The notes beneath the pieces were generated by a model. It was not told the origin of the DNA, searched no databases, and saw nothing but the letters and a program-made list of their open reading frames with translations. A stretch of DNA of 64,000 bases from Escallonia rubra (Eukaryota > Streptophyta > Magnoliopsida > Escalloniales > Escalloniaceae). The translations under genes and the position numbers were made by a program. How positions within the stretch are numbered: the first letter of the stretch is position 1; each line of letters starts with the position of its first letter. The stretch is from positions 124,001 to 188,000 of the forward strand of contig JAVXUO010003038.1 of the NCBI GenBank assembly GCA_033065855.1. The letters run 5' to 3'. Positions 1 to 11,937 of this stretch are shown piece after piece.

Positions 1-1006
1 GACCTCAAAGAGGTAATCAGAGCTCTAAATCATATCTGAAATAAAAGGCATTCAAGTTCCTCATCGACGTCTAATAATTGCAGCGGGAGTTTGATAACAA
101 TAATTATTTCCCAACCATTGGAGTACCAAAAATCACTAAATCAAAAACTATTACATGGTTCTTATTTCAAAGCTACTAAGAAAATTATCAATTAAAGTTC
201 ACTCCAAGCTTAAGCATAATGCTATTAACTCCTCTAAACCGTCTCAGCTTAATTACCTGAAATGGGGAGAGAAAGGGGGTGAGCACAAAGCCCAGTAAAG
301 ATTACACGCACACACCCACAGAGTATAACGCTAGTATCCAATAATGTATAGCTGAGTCCAAACAAAGCATATGAAAACGAAAGTGCAAAGACGATTGCAA
401 AATCTGAGCATGACCAATAATCTCATTTTGGGATATTCCAATCCGTCAAATATCAAATCAAAGTCAAAGTCAAATGAACACAGTCGAAAAATTGAACTAA
501 TTATTACGATACAATCACGTAATACGTGACTGTAAAACACGCGAAAGTTCTAAGTTCAAAGTTGCATACCGATAGCAATTGTCATATCATGTCATGGCAT
601 TACGTTAACCTAAACACGTGAATGTTCTAATATTAGTTCAATTCCAATGGGTCCAATGGACTTCAAAATATCTCAAATGTATAAGAACCGCAAAACATCA
701 AAACTTTATAATTCAGGTAGGATAGCTTCACGATTTCAAAAGATACTCGATATTAGACTCAAATCAAAGAGAGCGAAAATTCACGTTCAACAAAAGTTGA
801 ATCGCTTCGATCCGAGTTGGTATGAAGTAGATATGAGCAAGTAAAGAAAACGAGTGCTAAAGGTGCAATAAAATCAAGAACCAACAAAAGATTGACATGT
901 GGCAAGCCACCTAGGCATCTCCACGTGAAGACCCAAGCTGCTTTGAGGTTTGCTACGGAATTAATGAGTAAAAAGCAAAAAGTACTTTGCATTACCTGTA
1001 ATACCC
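1..1006 (+). mobile_element. Partial gypsy-type LTR, forward orientation
   Basis: This stretch aligns by eye with about positions 100-1000 of the complete solo LTR at 59229-61063. Shared blocks include the AGGTAATCAGAGCTCT start, CTCAGCTTAATTACCTGAAA, GTGCAAAGACGAT and the CATATCATGTCATGG block. The window edge cuts its 5' end. It is interrupted at 1007 by an inverted LTR of the same family, and its 3' end seems to resume at about 2500. I see no protein-coding potential. Confidence 0.75.
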
Positions 1007-2460
1007 CAAATAATATGTAGCTAATTATTTTAATTCTTGGGTTACTTTTAAAATTTTAAGAATATTTTGGAATTTCTTTTGAATAAGTAACATAACTTTA
1101 GGGGTTTTTTAGGTTATTTACCAAGTTTAGAGATATAAAGACTAGTCAGTTATTTTTTTTATCGATAGATTGAGTTTGGGTCTTTCAGAGAGAGGAGAAG
1201 AAAGAGAAAATTAGGGCTTGCGAATTTCAACCTTCTACTCACAATTGATTTGATACTTTCGGAAGGTTACGCAATTTTGCGAATCTCGTAGCGTGAATTG
1301 AGGTAAGGGTTACGTTCATAATACCCCTTCGATTTTTAACCCAGTTGCGCATCTCTAAATATTCAAACTTTTGCGACAGATAGCTGGTTCGTATTGTCTC
1401 AATTTTGATCCAATTCATCTTCATTTTGACTGTATATTGTTTGGCCAGTTTTGATCCAATTCATCTTCAATTTTGACTGTACCGTTCGGCGTGCCTTCTG
1501 ATGCATTTTTTTTCATGTTACTGTTCTTCAACCGTAGTGCTATTGTTTTCTTCTAATGTTTATTCCACCTAATCCTTCAATGCTACTGTGTCTTTCCATT
1601 GAGATCCGTAGCTCTATGTCGAAATTGCAAAGGACTTTGCCACGTGTCACCATGTAGGAGGTGCAATACTTTTATTTTCCTTTTTGCTCACTGTTTCGTT
1701 ATTTTATAATTTTTGTGTCCGTACGAACTCGGATTCAGTCGATTCAAATTCCATTGAACACGCATTTTCGTCATCTTCGATTTGAGTCTAAAATTGGATA
1801 CATTCTAGAATTGTTAAGCATCATTTTTGAAATTCAAAGTTTTGATATTCGGCGCTCTTATGTATTTGAGATACTTTGATGTCTATTGGACCTCTTTGAA
1901 TTGAACTAATCTTAGAACCTTCACGTGCTTAGGTTAACGTGATGCCATAACATGATATGGCAATTGCTACCGGTATGCAACTTTGACTTAGAACCTCCGC
2001 TTGCTTAGGTTAACGTGCTTTACAGTCACGTGTTACGTGATTGTATTGTTTTGATTATTAGTTCAATTATTTGATTATGACCTTTTGACTTTGATTCGAC
2101 CTTTGATGGGTTAATATCCCGTAATGAGATTTGTCGTGCTAAGATTTACTATCGTCTTTGCACCTTGTTTTCATATGTTTCGTTTTGACTCAGCTACATA
2201 TTATTGGATACCTGCGTTGTACTCAGTGGGTGTGTGCGTGTAATCTTTACTGGGCTTTGTGCTCACCCCCCTTTCTCTCCCCATTTCAGGTAGTTAAGCT
2301 GAGACGGCTTAGAGGAGTTAATAGCATTATGCTTAAGCTTGGAGTTGAACTTTAATTGATAACTCTCTTAGTAGCTTTGAAATAAGAACCTTGTAATAGT
2401 TTTTGATTTAATGACTTTTGTTACCCTAATGCTTGGGAAATAATTATTGTTATCTCTTGA
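1007..2460 (-). mobile_element. Inverted LTR copy of the same family
   Basis: It begins TGTAATACCCCAAATAATAT, which is the reverse complement of the family's 3' terminus (compare GGGGTATTACA at 2948 and GGGGTCTTACA at 61063). Reading rightwards it is the reverse complement of the family LTR: 1630-1900 matches its middle, and 2158-2440 is the mirror image of about 110-400 in this window. The expected inverted 5' terminus is missing, so the copy is truncated near 2450-2500. Flanking 5-mers at 1007 and 2948 do not match, so this is not one simple insertion. Confidence 0.7.
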
Positions 2461-2499
2461 ATCCGATAATAATGATGTGAATTAAAGGCATGCGATATT

Positions 2500-2948
2500 A
2501 ATAAAAAAGAGACAGATGCGATACATGTAACCCTTACCTCAAATCTACGCAATAATCTTCACCCAAATTGCGTATACTTCCGAAAATCTCAAAACCTAAA
2601 TATTATAATTAACTTACTTATGTTAAAATCTTAACAAAAATAATTCTACTATGATCTAATTCATCCTTATAATTCAAAGCGAGTTCAAGATTCTTACCAA
2701 TTGTAATTAGAAGGTTGAAATCTTCTAGCCCTAATTTTCTCTTTCTTCTCCTATCTATGAAAGACCAGACTCAATTTATCGATAAAACACAACTAACCAG
2801 TCTTTTTATTTCTCTAAATTTGGTAAATTACTCTAAAGGCCCCTAAAGATATGTTACTTATTCAAAAGGAATTCCAAAATATTATTAAAACTTTAAAAGT
2901 AGTTCAAGAATTAAAATAATTATCTACATATTATTTGGGGTATTACAG
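2500..2948 (+). mobile_element. 3' segment of gypsy-type LTR, forward orientation
   Basis: It matches the last 450 bp of the solo LTR at 59229-61063 and ends in GGGGTATTACA. It is also a near-perfect reverse complement of 1007-1320, so 1007-2948 is bounded by inverted arms of over 300 bp. It is probably the rest of the forward LTR fragment at 1-1006. Confidence 0.7.
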
Positions 2949-3149
2949 TTAAGTTGGATGTTTTCCGTTAATTGTGCCCAATTTTCGTAACTATAGGGAG
3001 GTTTAGTACTTAATTTTGAAGTAGAGGGGAGGAAATCACACAACGTGTAAATTACAGGGGGTCATAAGCTAATTTCCCCTTTTTTCCCCTCTCTCTCTCA
3101 CCTATTTAATTTGATTTGAATTCATTTCCTTTTCTCCCTTTTCTCTCAC

Positions 3150-3205
<56 letters not shown>

Positions 3206-3424
3206 TATTATGTTAGTACCTCATATATTTCTCTTTTTATCTAATTTAGTAGCGTAAAAGGACCAATATATTCCTGAGTAACCTAATGCCGTCAAGCTTA
3301 ATTTGACGGAGTGGCCTGATTGAAACGAATTTCAAAGTTTAGCGGTTACTTTGAGACAAATCAATTTTCAGTGATCAAAGTTGAATTTGCCGAATATAAT
3401 TGTCAACCGAGTAGTTAACTCTTA
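2949..3424. repeat. Upstream spacer with CT/AC microsatellite
   Basis: Non-coding AT-rich sequence. It contains a (CT)n tract at about 3154-3190 running directly into (AC)n to about 3205. Nothing else is recognisable. Confidence 0.6.
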
Positions 3425-3826
3425 GGCCTCGTTTGACATAATATATATTTTTTCATTTTTGAAAATTAGAAAAAATAAACGCGTTTGGTAACCAAAATTT
3501 TTCCCTTCAGTTAAAAAAACTAGTTTTTAAATCAAGACTGTTTTTAAAAACTCCAAAAATGAGTTTTTTATTTTTTATTTTTAAACCACCACCACCCTCC
3601 CCTCACCGGCAGCCACCTCCGACGACCACCGCCAGCCGTCGGCAGCCACCAGCCATAGCCGGCCACCGCCATCGCAAATTACCACAAAAAAGAAAAAATC
3701 AAAATAAAAACTGGGTTAACAAACGCCCACTTATTTTTGTAAAAAAAATTAAATTAAATTGCTCTTATTTTTATTTTTTTTTGAAAACTAAAAATCAAAA
3801 TAAAAATATTGTCAAACATAGCGTTA
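3425..3826. mobile_element. Candidate hAT-like MITE upstream of the promoter
   Basis: The left end reads GGCCTCGTTTGACATAATAT and the right end ATATTGTCAAACATAGCG. These are imperfect inverted complements of the kind seen in plant hAT MITEs (GGCCTCGTTTG ends). The interior is A/T-rich with a short C-rich stretch at 3580-3680. No clear 8-bp target duplication was found, so the boundaries are approximate. Confidence 0.4.
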
Positions 3827-3844
3827 ATTATTACGGACCCAACC

Positions 3845-3852
3845 TATAAAAA
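3845..3852 (+). promoter_or_regulatory. BGAL9: Probable TATA box of BGAL9
   Basis: TATAAAAA lies 184 bp upstream of the chosen start codon. A transcription start about 30 bp downstream (about 3875-3885) would give a 5' leader of about 155 nt that includes the CT tract at 3921. Inferred from position and sequence only. Confidence 0.5.
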
Positions 3853-3920
3853 TGTCCAATCCAAGCAACTTTTCGTGCACGCGGTCAGCGACGTTGCGCC
3901 GGATTATCACATCCCACAGC

Positions 3921-3942
3921 TCTCTCTCTCTCTCTCTCTCTC
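3921..3942 (+). repeat. (CT)n tract in predicted 5' UTR
   Basis: Eleven CT repeats about 95 bp before the start codon. Pyrimidine CT tracts are common in plant 5' leaders near transcription starts and may affect promoter or translation strength. That role is inference. Confidence 0.7.
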
Positions 3943-4035
3943 CATCCCTCCTCCCTCCCCCCAATTATGTTGTCAGTCCCAATTCTCATCTATTCTTGAG
4001 AGGTCTTACTGTTCATTCTCTTGTATAGAGCTCAA

Positions 4036-4230
4036 ATGTTTCGGTCTCGAATTTCGTTGCAATGTCTAGCTCTAGCTCTAGCTCAGGCGCTGACTCTGCA
4101 CCTCGTTGTAGTCGCTGGCGACTACTTCAAGCCGTTCAACGTGACCTACGATCACCGTGCACTCATCATCGACGGCCAACGGCGGATCCTCATCTCGGCC
4201 GGCATCCACTACCCACGCGCCACTCCTCAG
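4036..4230 (+). CDS. BGAL9: BGAL9 exon 1
   Basis: Codons 1-65, phase 0 end at CAG|GT. It encodes the signal peptide (hydrophobic core [18 protein letters not shown]) and the GH35 N-terminus ending [12 protein letters not shown]. Other frames here are shadows. Confidence 0.92.
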
Positions 4231-7200
4231 GTTTTTGTTTTTGTTTTCATTTTCTCACCAATTCTTGCAGCTCTCCGTCTCATAATTCTTGTCCCCTTTG
4301 ACCTCCCCATCACCATTTGAAAATTCCTAGGTTAACTTAACTGCTCGCTCTGTCTATTCTTACTCTTTGCAAATTCTTATATGAAATTTGGGCTTATAGA
4401 TTGAGCTTACTATATGTTGTTTCTGCACTCAAATGGTACATGTTTATTTGAGTTTGATTCGATATTTACTTGTTCCACTTTTATATTAGGAATTCTCAGA
4501 GAGTATATGGAGAAGAAAACTTATGAAACTGAGGGAGCAAGCATCTTTTGACGAGTTAAAGTTAGGGTAATAATAACAACAAGTACATGTTAAAATGTTC
4601 AAATTGCATTTCCCAAATTTTGCAACAAGTCTAAGGGGACAATAGTAACGAGACAGATGAGTATCTATACATATACACACGAACAACATACATACAGGGA
4701 ACCCATCCCCACCTAAGGTTGGGAAGCCATATCCATCCAAGGTTGGGATGGGCTCCTTTTTCCCAACCCATTTACGTGGATGGTTCCAAATTACTTTCTT
4801 AAAAAACCAAAAAGCAGTGTGCTAGACTATCTGGCGCACTGTTCATGATTATGAAAATACTTCTCTATCATATTTCCAAGATCTTGAGTGTCAGACTTAT
4901 ATTTTACTCAAAAGAACCAAATGTGCAACATAACGTGGAGCACGACATTAGTTTTCTGCTTTCCTAAGTTTCACTGATTTTTTTTTTTTCTGTTTTCATT
5001 GGAGTTCAAAGAAAGTAATGCCCTGTTAAGATAAATTTTATTTATCTTTTTGGATCGAGATCTTCATCAAACTGAACCAAAAGATGCAAAGCAAACATTA
5101 TAAGCATGACCCATGGCTCCCATGAACCAAAACTCGTGAATGTACCTAATTTTGATTCATCCGATGTATAACCTCTCCAAGTTTAATATCTGACAAGTTC
5201 AAGCACCCAAGTTGACCAAAAAAGGCAAAGCAGAACACTAAAACAAAAACCCAAAAGTTTGGTCCTTTAAGTGGTAGTAGTTTTTCTTAAGGTGGTTAAG
5301 GACTTATTGTGGTTGGGTAGTGGTGTGGATCGTTTGTAAGGGGGGTTGGTTTTAGTGTTGGTGGTGGGTCTGTGCATCTGGTGTGGATCGATCAGTTTGG
5401 TTTTAGTGTTCTCGGTACTAGTGGCGGTTGCGGCAGTGGTTGGCGAATCTGGTTGTACTGTGGCGGCGGTTTTGGGCGGTAGTGTAGAACTGAGCCACCC
5501 ACCAAGTTCTGTATGAGATCTCAGCCAAAACCACAAAGCCGGTGACCATTTGGGCTCAGATTTCGAATACATCCTGATGGTGGTGATGTTGATGCTTATG
5601 GTGGCTGCGGTGGTGGGATCGTGATGTTGGTTGGTGTGGTGATCGTCTGTGGTGGGGATTTCTCATGGTGGTTTGTGGTGGGTGATGCGTGGCTAGAGGT
5701 TGGATGCCGTGCGATGGCTGGTTGCTGGTGAAGGACATGGCCACTCGTAGATCGGGCGAGGGGGTAGATAATTTTGTTTACAAAAAGAGATGAGATGAGA
5801 GGAGAGAGAGATAAAGACTCTGTGACTGAAACAAGTGCACATTGCCAGAGGGAGGGAGGGAGGGAGGGAGGGCAGCAGCTATGCCAGATGGGGGGCATTT
5901 GGGTCATCCTTTTAACTGTGCCATATAATCTGTCCTACAGCTTTTTGGTTCTTTGGAATGGTGATTTGGAATCTTCCACGTGGCCTTGGTGGACAGCCCT
6001 CGATGGTTAGGAAAGAGGAGTCCATCCCAAACTTGGGTGGGGATGGGCTCCGTATACACAAATGCACGCACGAACACGAACACGCGCACACGTACACATA
6101 CACATACACAGAGGCATGTCTCTACATGTCATTTATATTGTCGTGTACTTGATCTTTATGACTAGGTATCATTTTTGTTGTGTAGGGGAAGTCGTGGCTA
6201 TAAATTGGTGAATTCACGTTATCAGAATTCGATACGAATTCAAAATGTGCTGGTTAAGTTTGTAGTATATTAATTGGGGATCCCATTAACATAGAATTAT
6301 TGTGCCCTTATGTTTACATTACCTATGCTATGTATATGAACAGTTTATAAATTGATCGAGTATTTAGTCCTGAAAAAGAGAAAAAAGCTGATTTGAACAA
6401 CAATTACAGGAAACGACGGCAAAAAGCAGAAAAAGTAACCAAACGGCCTTTGCTTTTATAATATCTTGCTTCAAGACTGCACGTTTGCTTGACTTATCAT
6501 TACAGTGTGGGCTTATATATTGAATGTGATGTTAGATGTGGCCTGATCTGATTACAAAGAGCAAGAAAGGTGGGGCAGATGTCATCCAAACCTATGCCTT
6601 TTGGAATGGTCATGAGCCTGTTAGAGGACAGGTAAGGTAGTTGTTTTACCGGCCTTCATTGAGATGTTCAAATTTTCTGGTTGTCTTCCCAGGGCTTAAT
6701 GTTTTTCCCAAACCATTTGTGACTATTGTTATTTTCTGGTTTATGTGTTCAGTACAATTTCGAAGGGAGGTACGACCTTGTCAAATTTGTGAAGTTAGTG
6801 GGATCCAGTGGACTCTATCTTCATCTGCGAATAGGCCCCTATGTTTGTGCAGAGTGGAATTTCGGGTATCAGCCTAATCCAGTCCATTCTCCGGTCTAAA
6901 TATAAAAACGTGTGATTTTAGAGTGGATTCACCTTAATTTCAGGAGTTCGAGTTCAAATTCTTTTTTAAATCGAGATGAATTTAACTCGATGCAGCAGAG
7001 TCTAGGAGTTTGCAAAATAGTTTTGTGCATACGCTGTTGCATCAACTTTAAGTGTTCAAATACTAGACAAGAAGTCCTACACCTATGGGAGAATCTGTTA
7101 CTTTATCAAATTTTTTTTTCCATATATAAGGTCACGTAAATCCATGTCATTTAAGCTTCAATATTCATTTTTATCTGCAGCTATATTGTATTTTGTGTCT

Positions 7201-10200
7201 TGCATACCATCAGTATATATATTTTCATCCCGGGCAACGCTAGATTGCTACTGTCCCCTCTTGCTCCTAATCCCATGCTTGCTCTGGAAACTGGGTGCTT
7301 AGGAAAAGACGACTTCTCTTCTTCCAGGATCTACTAAAACAGTGCGTTGTGCTGCTCCAAATGGAATGATTAGTATCGTGGCTTGATAAAAAATTCATTC
7401 CTGAATAACACTTTTGATAGAATTATATACTGTTGAATCGAGATGCCTGGGTGTGAATGTCTCTTTTTAAAAAATTATCTTCTAGTTTCCTTGTTAAATA
7501 TCTCTTCATTCTGTGAATTGCAAGACATTACTCTTGGCCATTTCTTATGAAAGGTGTGATCATGGGAATAATACTCTTGAAAGCAGATACGTACGAGCAT
7601 GTGCACACATAAATCTGACTAAGATCTTACAGATCTTATAAAAAAATCATGCTGGATCTTTGTAGTGAGAATGCTCAATTTAGTGTTCCATTTTCCTTTT
7701 GCTATTCTTACTTTTTCGGACTGATTAAATCCTTGTTTTCCACTTTCACTTATTTCTTTCTGTTTTCTCCACGACCTTTTCACAAAACAAGTTTAGCTAA
7801 TCAGTGGCGATTTCCCAGTGTTACCACTGCAATAAGATTGAACATGGACCTGAAACGCTTCTTTCTTCTTCTTTTATTCTTTCTATGCTTTATTAGGCAA
7901 CTGCTGACAGTCTTTTAGAAAAGAGTAGATTAACAACCAACAACATAAACTTGAAACGAGTATGGGAAGCAATTTATTAATGTGTATTGGAATTGGGAAA
8001 ACTGAAAAGGGTAAAAAGATAGGTCCTTGGTTCTCTATTTCTGTGAGATAATGATCATTTAGCAAAAACTAATCTGTACCGTCTTTATATATACCTAAAC
8101 ATCATATAAGTTAGTATATCTGCAGTATATAAGAATCAATATTGGTTCACTATCCATTATCTTTTGTATTTATCTGATACCTTGCAGGGGCTTTCCGGTG
8201 TGGCTCCGTGATGTTCCTGGCATAGAGTTTCGAACAGACAATCCCGCATTTAAGGTATCCCAAAAGCATTTTTGGTGATCATGCCTACTTTTGCATTTCT
8301 TGATACTTGAGAATACTTGTTGCATGCATTCCTGAAGTTTCTGTAACTATGTTCTGAATGTTTCTGTACTTATGCTCACATTGTTTACTCCTCTTATCAT
8401 CTTTATCATCGGAGTGCTGTAACCTTATGGGTCATTGCCCAAATGAAGGAAATGGTTACGCTCCTAGACATGAAAAAGGGACCAGCTCAACAGACTCCTT
8501 CCTAGAATCTGACACCTAGCTGATATATGGAGACAGAAAATACAGTTTCCTGCAATTAGTTTTTGATGACGTGATAAACTTATGAAAAAAGTTGTATGGT
8601 GGATTTAAAGGTGGAAAACTTTATTCTCTTAATATGCAATAGTGGAACATTTCCTTTCCTTCTTTTTTGTCTTCTTTATTTTTAGCTTTCTTTTGGGTTC
8701 TAGAATTTGTGCAGCTTGTCTAAGTCTTGGATGTGGGTGATGCATTGGTTGAGTTGCAGAGAACTTTGCCCGAAATTCTTGTTAACAAGTAATTTTTAGG
8801 GTTTTGGCTGTTTCATTTAAGATCGAAGAATATGGTTAATTGGCAAGGGGTGATGCTTTCAGATCATCGGACTTTGGCTTCACCACTAAAATTGAGTTGA
8901 GTGGTTTTAGGCTTATTCTGAAAGCAATCCATGGCTAAGGATTGATTTCCTTTTCTACATTCAATTTGCTTCAAGTTACATCCCATGTCAATTTTTTCAA
9001 AAATATTGAAACTTCTCAATATGTCATTACTAACATACATAGCTAGCTAGAGGCACATTGATCTAGAATGCATGATTACCCATTGAAGGCTGTGGCAGGA
9101 AACGCCAGACCTGCAAAAGTGGAAGGTGTACAATGCTATAAATTTAAATTTCCCCTCAGACTAAACTGGCATGGATTGCGACGTCATACCTTTTCAGGGA
9201 GGTTCCTTTGTTAATAAACTAGACATTTTATCTGGGGTTTCACCAAACGCTCTGAGAAAGGTCCAGTTGGCTTATAATTTGGGCTTGTAGAAAGGCATTG
9301 TTAAGGGTCTGGGGAAAGTTTGTGATACGTATGGGGTTCCCCTCTGGCTTTTGATGAGTGTGGAGAGGAGATTTCCCTGATGTCATTCTATAGCCTTTAG
9401 CGCATTGCTAGAGCTGAAGATGCTTTTCTGCTTCAGTTGTTATTTATCAGAGTATGGTGTTACTTGAAATTCTTTCTTTATAAGAGTTTTAATTGGTTTG
9501 GAAGTCGATCTGACTGGCCACCATTGAACCTGAAGGAAAAGTAACGCAGGGGCATAATCCTGCTCGGCAGGGATCAGCATGCAAGGTGGGATGGCCATGA
9601 AGTGGGAAGTAGACCCCTCGAGTACAGGCTCACGAGTTGGGGTCCTGGGGTCGCCTGCGAGGTGGGAAGTACCCACAAGGTAGTGCCCAGGGAGCTTGAA
9701 CGAGATACGGATCCTGGCCTTAAATAGGATTAGTTGCACCTTCCTGACAGCTCAGTTGCGATATCCTGCATCAAGTGGTATCAGAGCTCAAGTTCTTGGG
9801 ATCAAGTCTTCTTCTCAGCAGTGGAAAATCATGCTGGGGCATTAATCATGCTGGGCATGGATCATCCCTGCTCGATGGGATGGCCACAAGGTGGGAAATA
9901 GGCCACACAGGGTGGAGGCCTCATGAGGTAGGCCACTGGATTGGCCTATGAGGTGGGAAAAGTGGACACACAAGGTAGGACCCAGGGTGCTCGAATGAGA
10001 TTTAAAACCTCGCCTTGAATAGGAGGATTTTGCACGTTTCCTGACAGCTTAACTTTTGGGAGAGTTGGTTGCGCTGTCCTGCATCAACAAAAGTGGAGGA
10101 AGGTGGTGGCTTCAGGTGCCATGGCATCCAAAATCACTGAATCCTCCTTGACCTGTTGGTTCTGAAATGAAACTGGATACATTGCGCCCTTACAATAGGT

Positions 10201-10272
10201 GCTCATGATACATGGTGGTGTAGTGTTGTGCCCAAGAGAAGTGTAGCTACCACGAGTTCCACTACATGACTA

Positions 10273-10323
<51 letters not shown>

Positions 10324-10810
10324 CCTTTCTCTCTCTCTCTCAACCGCAAACATTTTCTCTTTTGTTCAGTACTTCATTTTGCAATATATATCCTGTGAAT
10401 CCGTATCTTAGAATTGAGCATGATTATCGTGTTTTTCTTTTCTATGGTACCGCAAAAGTATAGTCACTAGATCTTAACAAGTAGAATGAGGTTATGCGTT
10501 ATATTGGTGGTTATGATTGATTCTGGTCATACTTCATGGTTTTACTAGGAGGAGATGCGGCGGTTTGTTAAAAAGATAGTGGACCTAATGCAAGAGAATT
10601 CGCTCCTATGTTGGCAAGGTGGTCCAATTATTATGTTGCAGGTAAATTACAAGTTCTCGACCTCATCTTATGCTTCAAATTGAATTGAATAACATGAATA
10701 CTGTACTTAGCTTAATGAATAATTGATTATATTGTGCACCCCTGTTGATGACATCAAGGCACTGTCGTATCTTCTAGTGTCTATGTTGTCATGCAAACAA
10801 GGTTGCAGTT

Positions 10811-10846
<36 letters not shown>

Positions 10847-11893
10847 GCTCTCTCTCCCCCTCCCTCCCTCCGTCTCTCACATCTGGTGCTAAAAGCATTT
10901 TTTATCGGCCATAAATCAGCTGATCAGTGCTAAGTTAAGGTTAATTGGTGTCGGCCTCTGGTTGGCAGATGGCAACGTCTCATACACATATGACATAAGT
11001 GGAATACATTGTTTTTCAGATCGAGAATGAGTATGGAGATGTTGAAAGGTCCTATGGCCAAAAAGGGAAGGACTATGTTAAATGGGCTGCTAATATGGCT
11101 GTTGGACTGGGCGCTGGTGTTCCATGGGTTATGTGCAAGCAGGTCGATGCTCCGGAGTTCATTGTAAGGTTTAATCTTTAATATTGATATGTTTTGAACT
11201 AAACAAGTTACCGAGTTAGAGGAAGCCTACTTTAGGAATTAGTTTTCTCATAAGATGATGCAGTGTCGCTGAAAATCCTTAAATGTGTTATATACGGATG
11301 CAATCTAGTTCTGAGGTTTCAATCTTCTATTTCACAGATAGATGCCTGCAACGGATACTACTGTGATGGCTTTAGGCCAAACTCCAACAAGAAGCCGGTA
11401 CTTTGGACTGAGAATTGGGATGGATGGTATGGTGAATTGATGACACTTCTGACTGCACCGGGTCACTTTTGCGCTTCTGCGCATATATAATATTAAATTG
11501 GAGTCATAAAAAAAGATAGCAATGTATGTCGAATGACATGCAAAATGAACCTTACTAGTGTTGAGATGCAACTCAAAACCCTCTTTCCCAGGTGGGAGCC
11601 AAGCTTATTTCCATATAGCTGTGGAAAACTTCTTTACTTTCTAAAATTTTGCTACACCCCCAATCTATAAGGGTCAATTTCCCGAAGTTTAGTAAGCAAT
11701 GAAATACATAAAACAAGGGATGTTGCTAATTTTTCAAAAGCATGAATCACACGAAACTTTAGGAATCATGAATTCCTAGGTAGCACGGACACGGACACGG
11801 TGTCGGACACCGACACCGGGGACACCGGACACCGCAATTTCCAAAAAATTGGATTTTGGACACCATAGGACACCGCTATTTTTTTAATATTTT

Positions 11894-11937
<44 letters not shown>

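Noticed and set aside
1007..2948. A single foldback DNA transposon with 310-bp TIRs
   Set aside because: Considered because of the near-perfect arms. Flanking 5-mers do not match, and both arms are the 3' end of a known LTR family in the window, so nested inverted LTRs explain it better.
9776..9787. TGGTATCAGAGC as part of a tRNA gene
   Set aside because: Only the primer-binding 12-mer is present; no cloverleaf can be drawn around it, nor around 39428 or 35332.
10266..10463. ORFs made of SLSLSLS residues (also 10707-10914, 3809-4069)
   Set aside because: These are translations of CT microsatellites.
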